Shown piece by piece: positions 1-6,610 of a stretch of 64,000 bases of DNA. A program made the translations under genes and the position numbers. This DNA comes from Holophagales bacterium UBA5066 (GTDB taxonomy: Bacteria > Acidobacteriota > Thermoanaerobaculia > UBA5066), in assembly GCA_002414905.1 (NCBI GenBank), contig DIAY01000107.1:1-64000 (forward strand), given 5' to 3'. Each line of letters starts with the position of its first letter. Position 1 is the stretch's first letter. The notes beneath the pieces were generated by a model, which saw only the letters and a list, made by a program, of their open reading frames with translations, was not told where the DNA came from and searched no databases.

Positions 1-570
1 GAAGGCCGTGACGCCGTCGACCGAGACGGACAGGCACCCTTCGCCCGAGGGCACGAGCGCACTGACCTCGGCTTCGGCGAAAGAAGCTTCCAGGCTGGCG
101 CTCCCCTGGCCCCGCGGTACGAGGGCAACGCCCCAGAGACCGACGAACGGGTCCGGAAAGTCTCGCGTCAGACCCGTCGTCTCGAATCCGCCGTCCCCAC
201 GGCTTCTCGCCCGATCGTGATGAAAATAGCGCCACGGGTTCCCGGGCATGACGAGTCCCGGGCCGCCGTCGCCGAACCTGGCCTGCAGGAGGCGTCGCAC
301 ATACCCCGGGAGGAGATCGGCCGCGATATGGGAGTCGCCCAGCCAGAGGACCCGAACCTGCCGCACCTCGCCCCGCTCCAGCGCCTCGAGCCGGTCGAAG
401 AAGGGACCCAGCGCCGTCATGCCCTCGAGGACGGCAGCAGACCCCGAGTAGCGCTCCTGCGAAGGTCCTCGCGCATGGGCCCCGGAAGCTGCAACGGCCC
501 CTGCGAAGAGGCCGGCTGCTGCGATGGCGGCGGCCTTGTAGCCGCGATGCCCTCCGGGGCGCGGAGTCAC
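1..570 (-). CDS. SGNH/GDSL-type hydrolase, partial (first 190 residues)
   Basis: The reading frame opens with GTG at 570 and runs off the left edge, so only the N-terminus is visible. Residues 11-33 form an Ala-rich hydrophobic segment that looks like a signal peptide or N-terminal anchor. Residues 72-81 read VRVLWLGDSH, the block I motif of SGNH hydrolases, with Ser80 as the expected nucleophile; the catalytic Asp-His block would lie outside the window. Bacterial relatives next to murein genes act as carbohydrate or peptidoglycan O-acetyl esterases, but the substrate here is inferred only. It starts 4 bases after the stop of the transglycosylase-like gene, so the two are probably one transcription unit working on the wall. 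Confidence 0.7.
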   Translation of the reverse strand, partial: MTPRPGGHRGYKAAAIAAAGLFAGAVAASGAHARGPSQERYSGSAAVLEGMTALGPFFDRLEALERGEVRQVRVLWLGDSHIAADLLPGYVRRLLQARFGDGGPGLVMPGNPWRYFHHDRARSRGDGGFETTGLTRDFPDPFVGLWGVALVPRGQGSASLEASFAEAEVSALVPSGEGCLSVSVDGVTAF

Positions 571-574
571 ACGG

Positions 575-1168
575 TCAGTTTAGACGGGCCGTGGTCCTCG
601 CCGAGGTCAGCCTGCGGACGACCCGCCGGTATGGTCCCCAGTGGTCATGGAAACCCTGGCTCCACATCCACGCCATCACCTCGATCGCCTGGACGGGGTC
701 ATACGGGGACCACTCTTCGTCTCCCCAGATCAGCCCGAGCCGCCGCATCATCTCGACGTTGTAGCGGAAGGTGGAACGCGTGAACTGGCCGATGCCGAAG
801 TACCGGCCGCAGGGCGACGTGACTCCCGACGTCAGACGGCTTTCCTCCCAAAGGACCTGATACATCGTCACCGCCTCGTCGAGAATGTCGTACCTCTCGC
901 AGGCGGCGTAGACGGTGGACCAGGTGTCCGTCTCGAGCGGGGTCTTCAAATTCGGGACCAGCCCCGGCCAACCCGTCGGCAACCTCGAAAAGCCCGGCAG
1001 GCTCGCCGGGTTGAGGAAGGTCGGGCCACCGGCATTGACACGACCGTTCCCATCCGTGGGCACGCCAAAAGCGAGAACCGAAGCGAGGCCTACTCCGGCG
1101 ACCCGGAGGGCTTTCCCTCGGGTTCGCCTGTCGGGGGCCTCAAAAGGTTCTTCGTCTCGTCGTTCCAT
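575..1168 (-). CDS. Exported lytic transglycosylase-like protein
   Basis: A 197-residue protein with a hydrophobic segment at about residues 19-36 (signal peptide or anchor). Residues 104-131 contain W-E-E-S followed by Y-F-G-I-G-Q-F-T, which resembles the SLT-family pattern in which the Glu of an E-S pair is the catalytic acid and a G-(L/I)-x-Q motif follows. Lytic transglycosylases cleave the MurNAc-GlcNAc bond with formation of 1,6-anhydroMurNAc. The ATG at 1168 was chosen over an upstream ATG at 1228 because GGAG lies just before it and the longer version adds a non-signal-like stretch. It sits directly upstream of an SGNH hydrolase. The fold assignment rests on short motifs, so it is moderate. 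Confidence 0.55.
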   Translation of the reverse strand: MERRDEEPFEAPDRRTRGKALRVAGVGLASVLAFGVPTDGNGRVNAGGPTFLNPASLPGFSRLPTGWPGLVPNLKTPLETDTWSTVYAACERYDILDEAVTMYQVLWEESRLTSGVTSPCGRYFGIGQFTRSTFRYNVEMMRRLGLIWGDEEWSPYDPVQAIEVMAWMWSQGFHDHWGPYRRVVRRLTSARTTARLN

Positions 1169-1355
1169 AAAACTCCATTCTTCAATGACTTGCAGAATTC
1201 CTGGGCGGCAATGCCGATCTCGCGCCAACCATGGCCGACTGCGAGGAACTCCCCGAGGATGACCGGAATATGGGTGACGATCGCAGAACCGTCAAGCAAG
1301 CAATATTCGCGCCCTGTCGCCAGGACCTGCGCCGGACCTGCGCCCGACGAGGCCG

Positions 1356-1970
1356 TCAGTAACGCCGCATGAGCCCGACGACGATTCCCTGGACCTGCAC
1401 GTCCTCTTCGCGGGCTCTGATGGGCGCGAGCCGCTCGTTGGAAGGCTGCAGCCGGACATTCCCCTCCGCCTCCCGGTAAAGGCGCTTCAGCGTCGCCTCT
1501 CCGTTTACGAGGGCCGCAACCATCTCGCCGTTCTCCGCACGAGTGCGGCGATGGACGACGACCCAGTCGCCGTCACGGATTCCTTCGTCCACCATGGAGT
1601 CGCCGCTGACGAGAAGGACGAAGTTCTCTCCCTTGCGGGTGAGCGATTCGGGAACGTGAATTCTATCGTCGCCCGGAAGGACCTCGATCGGACTTCCCGC
1701 AGCGATCCTCCCGAGGAGGGGAATCTCGAGGGCTGGAGCCGGGACCGCCTCGTCGGCGACGTCCAGCGACCTGCGCTGGTTCCAGTCGCGAATGAGCACT
1801 CCCTTTTCGAGGAGAAGCCTCAGGTGCTTCTGGAGCGTCCCGAAGGAGGAGTAACCGAAGTGCTGGCAGATCTCTCGCTGGGTCGGGGCTATTCCTCTCC
1901 GGAAGCGGTACTCACGGATGAAAGCGACGATTTCCTGTTGTCTCTCCGTGAGATTCGGGCGGATACCCAT
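1356..1970 (-). CDS. lexA: LexA repressor, SOS regulator
   Basis: A 204-residue protein of normal LexA length. Residues 1-68 form the winged helix DNA-binding domain (PTQREICQHFG is the recognition region). Residues 80-204 are the S24 peptidase domain. The self-cleavage site is Ala91-Gly92, the nucleophile is Ser125 (in SGDSM) and the general base is Lys162 (in ATLKRL). In the family, RecA filaments trigger self-cleavage and derepress DNA repair genes. The start codon is followed upstream by a near-palindrome at 1997-2013 that overlaps a possible -10 element, which fits autoregulation. The gene is divergent from an ECF sigma factor and shares an AT-rich spacer with it. Confidence 0.96.
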   Translation of the reverse strand: MGIRPNLTERQQEIVAFIREYRFRRGIAPTQREICQHFGYSSFGTLQKHLRLLLEKGVLIRDWNQRRSLDVADEAVPAPALEIPLLGRIAAGSPIEVLPGDDRIHVPESLTRKGENFVLLVSGDSMVDEGIRDGDWVVVHRRTRAENGEMVAALVNGEATLKRLYREAEGNVRLQPSNERLAPIRAREEDVQVQGIVVGLMRRY

Positions 1971-1996
1971 ATTTTTTTCTGCCTTTTCTACAATGC

Positions 1997-2013
1997 GCCT
2001 TATTTTATTAGGC
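1997..2013. promoter_or_regulatory. Putative lexA operator overlapping its -10 element
   Basis: The 17-base imperfect inverted repeat GCCTTATTTTATTAGGC lies 27 bases upstream of the lexA start. On the minus strand it contains TAAAAT (2007-2002), a plausible -10 for lexA, so a repressor bound here would block transcription. A shared core, AATAAGGCG, occurs on the minus strand at 2004-1996 and again on the plus strand at 2175-2183 in front of the sigma factor gene. That LexA itself binds is an inference. Confidence 0.4.
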
Positions 2014-2140
2014 TCACCCAGAAGCGTTCCAGGAAGAGTACGGCGTAAATAGAACGCAAGTCAAGACCTATCGATGATCACAGGTATCCCTCGCCTGCGT
2101 CGAAGTCCTGGCTATTCAGTCGAAGACCGAAATTCCAAAA

Positions 2141-2193
2141 TTTAATTAGGTGTGTTTGCATATATGCCGAATTTAATAAGGCGATTTACGTAT
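2141..2193 (+). repeat. Two AT-rich direct repeats in the lexA-sigma intergenic region
   Basis: Positions 2141-2163 and 2172-2193 are imperfect copies of one 22-23 base unit that begins TTTAAT(T/A)AGG and ends in TAT, with start points 31 bases apart (about three helical turns). A partial relative, TTTTATTAGG, is at 2003-2012. The region is much richer in A and T than anything else in the window. Likely operator sites for the sigma factor gene or for lexA; the binding protein is not known. Confidence 0.45.
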
Positions 2194-2302
2194 GTACCAT
2201 ATCCATTTTCGGCAATCCGCTCCTGCGGTTCAAACCAGCCTACAATCCTCGGGAAGGGACGCGCGGAACGGCCCGGGCCTTGCGTCTCGACTATTGAATA
2301 CG

Positions 2303-2890
2303 ATGTCGACCCCCTCCTGGGCAGATCCATTCGAAGCTGAGCTCGGCCGTCTGCCCGAGAAGCTGAGGCGCTTCTTTCTTTCGCGAGGCGTCAGGACCGA
2401 GGACGAAGCCCTCGACCTCGTCCAGGAAACGCTGCTGAGAGTCCTCCAGCGAGTGAGCCGGGGGGGGGACCCCCTCGACTCCCCCGAAGCCTTTTCGCTG
2501 GGCGTTGCCAAGAACGTCTTTTTCGAGCATTGCCGCAGGGTCCAGCGAGCCAACAAGCACGAGGGGCTCTCGGGCGTCCTCGAGCTCGCCGGCACGGCAG
2601 ATCCTCTCTCTGACGCTCTCGCGAGCAGCCGGAAGCTCATCGTCCGGAAAGCCCTCGAGCTGCTCCCGGCCCGGATGAAGGTCCTCCTCGTCCGGCGATT
2701 CGTCGAAGAGGTTCCTTCCCGTACGATCGCGCGCGAAGAGGGAATCACGACGGACGCGGTCGACATGCGTGTCTACCGCGCCAAGAGGGAGCTCAAGAAG
2801 CGGATGGACAGCACGGAAGCGCGGTCCGCCGTTCGCGCGATGAGAGAAGAAGCGGCCCGCAACCCGAGCGACGACGGGGATGAGAAGTGA
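2303..2890 (+). CDS. ECF-type RNA polymerase sigma factor
   Basis: A 195-residue sigma-70 family protein of the extracytoplasmic-function type. Residues about 5-70 form region 2 (RTEDEALDLVQETLLRVL is the core-binding helix), and about 115-170 form region 4 with the helix-turn-helix around VPSRTIAREEGITTDAVDMR. It would direct core polymerase to a small regulon. The ATG at 2303 is preferred over an in-frame ATG at 2192, because residues encoded before 2303 do not look like sigma region 2; neither has a clear ribosome binding site. It overlaps the next gene by GTGA, and that gene encodes a membrane protein of anti-sigma layout, so the pair is probably a surface-signal switch. Closest subgroup cannot be told from the sequence alone. 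Confidence 0.85.
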   Translation: MSTPSWADPFEAELGRLPEKLRRFFLSRGVRTEDEALDLVQETLLRVLQRVSRGGDPLDSPEAFSLGVAKNVFFEHCRRVQRANKHEGLSGVLELAGTADPLSDALASSRKLIVRKALELLPARMKVLLVRRFVEEVPSRTIAREEGITTDAVDMRVYRAKRELKKRMDSTEARSAVRAMREEAARNPSDDGDEK

Positions 2891-3729
2891 GCCGGGAGCC
2901 TGCGGTCGAGCGCGGCCGCATTCGCGAGTACCTCCTCAGGAACCTGGCCGACGCTGAGAGGTCCAGTTTCGAAGAATCGTACTTCGCCGACGACGCCCTT
3001 CTCGACCGGGTCGAGGCCGAGGAGGACCTCCTCGTCTCGGACTACGTCCTCGGACGGCTCTCGGACACGGACCGCCGCCGCTTCGAGAAGGCTCTCCTCG
3101 GTACGCCCTACTACCGCGAGCGGGTGGAGACGACGACCCGGCTCCGCCTCAAGATCGCCCGGGACCAGGGCCTCCGCCGGCACGGCCGCGAAAATCCCGT
3201 CCGCACCGGCGGCGGCCTCTTTCCGGGCCGGACGGGAATCGTCATCGCCTTCGCACTCCTCGGAGCCCTTCTCCTCGCGTCCCTCGTCACTGCCCTTCGC
3301 CTGAAGCAGCAGCTCTCGGCGCTCCGCACCGAGCTGAACGCTCCCGCGCCTCCTGCCGTCACCGCGGGTGCCGGCGGCGTCGTGCCGTCGACGCCCGCCG
3401 TCGTCCTGCAGGCGCCGGCCGGAGAGGGAATTGCCGTTCGGCGCGTGGAACGGGCCAGCGGCTCACCGCTCGTCCTCGTCTTTCCCCGCTCCCTCGCGCC
3501 GCCCGTGGCAAGGGTCTGGAGGGTCGTCCTGCGCGCCGACTCGGGCTCCGTCCTCTGGGACAGTGGAGACCAACCGGTCGCCGCCGGTGCCTCCACTGAC
3601 TTTGCCGTCCGGCTCCCGGCCGGCGTTCCCGAAGCGGGCCCTGTCGGCGTCACTCTCTGGGCCGACGGAGCGCCGGTCTCGTCGGCGTTCGTCGACGTCG
3701 TCGAACCTCCGATGCGCCCGGCACGTTAG
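2887..3729 (+). CDS. Predicted membrane-anchored anti-sigma factor
   Basis: A 280-residue protein starting at GTG 2887 inside the stop codon of the sigma gene (GTGA overlap), which implies coupled translation. Residues 1-100 are charged and helical, with a repeated L-x-D/E pattern (YLLRNLADAERSSFEE) typical of cytoplasmic anti-sigma domains; no HxxxCxxC zinc motif is seen, so it is not a ZAS-type protein. One transmembrane helix spans about 116-139. The rest, about 140-280, is a periplasmic domain with a beta-rich pattern (LRADSGSVLWDSGDQPV) seen in Acidobacteria-like anti-sigma proteins. Its role as partner of the upstream sigma factor is inferred from position and topology. Confidence 0.7.
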   Translation: MSREPAVERGRIREYLLRNLADAERSSFEESYFADDALLDRVEAEEDLLVSDYVLGRLSDTDRRRFEKALLGTPYYRERVETTTRLRLKIARDQGLRRHGRENPVRTGGGLFPGRTGIVIAFALLGALLLASLVTALRLKQQLSALRTELNAPAPPAVTAGAGGVVPSTPAVVLQAPAGEGIAVRRVERASGSPLVLVFPRSLAPPVARVWRVVLRADSGSVLWDSGDQPVAAGASTDFAVRLPAGVPEAGPVGVTLWADGAPVSSAFVDVVEPPMRPAR

Positions 3730-3797
3730 GTCCCGTCCGAAGACGACACTCCCGCATGAAGGGTGAGTCCGGTATCTCTCTCGTCCCGTTCCCGGCC

Positions 3798-3822
3798 GGC
3801 GCCACTCTCCCTCGGTGGCGCC
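3798..3822 (+). terminator. Hairpin after the anti-sigma gene
   Basis: An 8-bp stem (GGCGCCAC/GTGGCGCC) with a 9-base loop, followed by GTTT. It lies in the 145-base gap between two convergent genes. The weak T-tract makes it a probable rather than certain terminator. Confidence 0.45.
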
Positions 3823-3836
3823 GTTTCCTCCCTCGA

Positions 3837-3867
3837 CCCCGCCACGGCCCTCCCCGTGGCGGGGTTT
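3837..3867 (+). terminator. Strong hairpin between convergent genes
   Basis: An 11-bp perfect stem (CCCCGCCACGG with its complement at 3854-3864) and a 6-base loop, followed by TTT. It lies directly behind the hairpin at 3798 and just before the end of the crotonase-family gene, so it may end plus-strand transcription. Confidence 0.55.
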
Positions 3868-3874
3868 CCTGGTT

Positions 3875-4639
3875 CTACCGGTCCTTCCAGACGGGAGGTC
3901 GGCCTTCGAGCGCCGCGTGAATTCCCTCGAGCGCGTCTTCGGTCCGAAGGAGCTCCCTCGTCCAGGTCCTCTCGACGGCGGACAGGGCCGACAGCGGGTC
4001 TCCGCTGGAGCCCTGGTTCAGAGCGCGCTTGGCGAGCCTGAGAGAAGAGGCCGAGAGGGTCTCGAGACGCGCCCGCATCGTATCGAGTGCTTCGACGAGG
4101 TCCCCGGGGTTGACGAGGGCGTTGACGAGACCGCGGCGTTCGGCGGCCTCGGCCGTCATTGCGGCCCCGCAGAGGATCAGATCGGCCGCCTTCGTCCGGC
4201 CGGTCCTCCTCTCGAGGAGAACTGCCGCCACGGGAGGGAACGACCCGCGGTGGATCTCGGGAAACCCGAAGGTCGCCGTCGTCTCGGCGAAGACGAAGTC
4301 ACAGGCGAGCGCCAGCTCGGCGCCAGCTCCGAGGGCGCGCCCCTGGACGAGAGCGCACGTCGGGACCTCGGTCGTCAGGAGGAATCGTACGAGGGAGTGC
4401 CACGCCGAAAAGAGCGCTTCGGCCTGCCCCCCCTCGGGCAGGAGGATCTCCGTTCCGTTGCAGAAGTCCTCGCCACGCGCGGCCAGAGCCACGAGGCGGA
4501 TATCCCGGCGGCGTGCGACTTCCCGCAGCCGCGCCTCGAGGGCGGTCACGGTCTCGCGGTCGAGGACGTTCTCGGGGGGCCGCCAGAACGTGACCTTCGC
4601 GGCCGTACCGTCGATCGTCACCGAGACGCCAGTGCCCAT
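3875..4639 (-). CDS. Enoyl-CoA hydratase/isomerase (crotonase) family protein
   Basis: A 254-residue crotonase-fold protein. The start at 4639 has GGAGGG at the right distance; an upstream ATG at 4684 would add 15 residues. Oxyanion-hole segments are visible in ARGEDFCNGTEI and GRALGAGAELALACD. Both acidic positions used by classical hydratases are present: Glu in GAGAEL and Glu in FGFPEIHRG. The stretch PEIHRGSFPPVAA resembles the cyclohexa-1,5-dienecarbonyl-CoA hydratase branch of the family, but the exact CoA substrate cannot be decided from sequence. No other fatty acid or aromatic CoA genes lie beside it. Its 3' end faces the anti-sigma gene across two hairpins. Confidence 0.8.
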   Translation of the reverse strand: MGTGVSVTIDGTAAKVTFWRPPENVLDRETVTALEARLREVARRRDIRLVALAARGEDFCNGTEILLPEGGQAEALFSAWHSLVRFLLTTEVPTCALVQGRALGAGAELALACDFVFAETTATFGFPEIHRGSFPPVAAVLLERRTGRTKAADLILCGAAMTAEAAERRGLVNALVNPGDLVEALDTMRARLETLSASSLRLAKRALNQGSSGDPLSALSAVERTWTRELLRTEDALEGIHAALEGRPPVWKDR

Positions 4640-4701
4640 CCGTCCCTCCTCTCTTTCGCGCATCCGCAGGTCTGCGTGCTGCATACCGAGGAGCCTAACG
4701 G

Positions 4702-4729
4702 AAAAAGACCCCGCTCGGGAGGCGGGGTC
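4702..4729 (-). terminator. Intrinsic terminator of the tRNA-Pro gene
   Basis: On the minus strand an 8-bp stem (GACCCCGC/GCGGGGTC) with a 7-base loop is followed by TTTTT. It begins about 12 bases past the CCA end of the tRNA and is the most classical terminator in the window. Confidence 0.85.
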
Positions 4730-4740
4730 GTCAGCGGAAA

Positions 4741-4817
<77 letters not shown>

Positions 4818-4876
4818 AGAAAAGCGCGGACGCGGAAGATAGCATGAGCCTGTTCTGAAGGGAAGGCACGGGACGC

Positions 4877-6610
4877 TCAGGGCGCTGCGGGAGCACCTTC
4901 CCCACGCGGATCGGCGGCCCCGATGAGCAAACCGTTCTGCCCGAAAAGGATGGCGTGGACATTCCCGATCGGACTGCGCTCCCTGAGAACGTGGCCCCGG
5001 GCGCGGAGAGACTCCCGGAGAGCCTCCGGAGCCCCCCCCTCCTCCACGAACACGACATCCGGCGTGTGCTGGTGGTGGAGGCGCGGGGCGGCGACCGCGG
5101 ACGACAGGCTCTCCCCACTGGTCAGGCGAAGCAGGACCTGCAGGACCGTCGTCGGGATCGTGGACCCTCCGGGCGAGCCGACGACGAGGAGCGGCCGGCC
5201 CTCCTCCTCTACGATCACGGGCGACATCGAGGACAGAGGCCTCGCCCCGGGCCGGACCTCGTTCTCGCTTCCCTGGACGAGACCGTAGAGGTTCGGAACG
5301 CCGGGAGCGACGGCGAAGTCGTCCATCTCGTTATTGAGGAGGACGCCGATCCCGGGAACGATGGCACCGTTCCCGAACGAGCCGTTCAGCGTCGTCGTGA
5401 GCGAGACAGCGCCCCCGTCGGGCGTGGCGACCGACAGGTGGGTCGTCTCCTCCGGCTCGCGCGTGAGCGATGCTCCCACGGAGGTCGAGGGTGTCGCACG
5501 GGTCGGGTCGATCGACGCTCCGAGCGCGGCGAGTCGTGCTGGTGCGAGGATCTCGCCGAGCGGGATGGCGGTGCAGTCCCCGTCTCCGAGCCAGCGATTC
5601 CGGTCCGCGTACGCCCGCCGCTCCGCCTCGAGCAGCAGGTGGTACGAATCGGCGTCGAGGCTCCCGACGAGGCCCCGAGCGACCTCGAGCTGGGCAAGGA
5701 CTGACCGGAGGACCTGACCCGCCGACGACGGCAGCGGCATCGTAAAGACGGCGAGCCGCCCGTAACGGATCTCTTCGGGAGCTCTCCAGATGGGCGTGTA
5801 GCCCGCCAGATCCGCCTCCGAGAGAACGCCGCCGTGGGCCTTCACGAAAGCGGCGATACGCGCGGCCACCTCGCCCCGGTGGAACGCCTCCGGGCCCTCG
5901 CGGGCGATCCGGGCGAGGGTCGACGCGAGCTCGGGCTGCCGGAGAAGCACCCCGGCCTCGAGCGGTTTCCCTCCGGGAAAAAAGAGGCGGCGAGTCTGAT
6001 CCCACCGCGTGAGGAGCTCCCGCGATTCGGCCAGGTCCTTCGAGAGCCCTGGCGAAACCCGGAACCCCTCCCGCGCGAGGCGCTCGGCCGGAGCCACGAC
6101 CTTCTTCCAGGGAAGGCGGCCGAGGCTGCGATGCGCCTCGGCGTAGCCGCGGACCGAGCCGGGAGTGGCGACCGCGAGGGCCGTGGCGGTGGACGCCTTC
6201 GGGACGGGCCGGCCATCGGGTCCGAGAAACATGTCGCGGCCCGCAAGGGCCGGAGCCGTTTCCCGGAAGTCGAGAGCCCGGACGGTGCCATCAGGGCTCC
6301 TCGCGACGAGAAAGCCTCCTCCCGCGAGGTTTCCCGCCTGCGGATAGACGACAGCGAGGGCCAGAGCCGTCGCGACGGCGGCGTCCATCGCATTTCCGCC
6401 GGCCGCGAGGATCTCGGCGCCGGCCATGGAGGCCTCGGGCGCCGCAGAGACGACCATCCCGCGATTCGACGAGAGGACGCGGGCCGGGCCGAACGGCACG
6501 TTCGCGTCCGGGGCGGCGATCCCATCCCCGCCGCCCAGGAGCGCGACGAGGATGAGAACGAGACCGGGCGTGAACCTAGCGAAGCGAGAGGACGAGCTTA
6601 TTGGCTGCAT
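4877..6610 (-). CDS. ggt: Gamma-glutamyltransferase (glutathione hydrolase) proenzyme
   Basis: A 577-residue Ntn-hydrolase precursor of typical length. Residues 11-33 look like a signal peptide, so the enzyme is periplasmic or secreted. It cleaves gamma-glutamyl bonds of glutathione and related compounds. The autocleavage site lies before Thr389 in EETTHLSVATPDGG, and Thr389 becomes the nucleophile of the small subunit; the downstream GSFGNG and PLSSMSPVIV segments are also conserved. The start codon lies inside the end of the kinase gene (35-base overlap in another frame), so translation may be coupled to it. No internal start would keep the signal peptide. Confidence 0.95.
   Translation of the reverse strand: MQPISSSSRFARFTPGLVLILVALLGGGDGIAAPDANVPFGPARVLSSNRGMVVSAAPEASMAGAEILAAGGNAMDAAVATALALAVVYPQAGNLAGGGFLVARSPDGTVRALDFRETAPALAGRDMFLGPDGRPVPKASTATALAVATPGSVRGYAEAHRSLGRLPWKKVVAPAERLAREGFRVSPGLSKDLAESRELLTRWDQTRRLFFPGGKPLEAGVLLRQPELASTLARIAREGPEAFHRGEVAARIAAFVKAHGGVLSEADLAGYTPIWRAPEEIRYGRLAVFTMPLPSSAGQVLRSVLAQLEVARGLVGSLDADSYHLLLEAERRAYADRNRWLGDGDCTAIPLGEILAPARLAALGASIDPTRATPSTSVGASLTREPEETTHLSVATPDGGAVSLTTTLNGSFGNGAIVPGIGVLLNNEMDDFAVAPGVPNLYGLVQGSENEVRPGARPLSSMSPVIVEEEGRPLLVVGSPGGSTIPTTVLQVLLRLTSGESLSSAVAAPRLHHQHTPDVVFVEEGGAPEALRESLRARGHVLRERSPIGNVHAILFGQNGLLIGAADPRGEGAPAAP

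Noticed and set aside
2192..2302. N-terminal extension of the ECF sigma factor from ATG 2192.
   Set aside because: It would place the direct repeat inside the start codon region, has no ribosome binding site, and adds residues not typical of sigma region 2. Kept only as an alternative.
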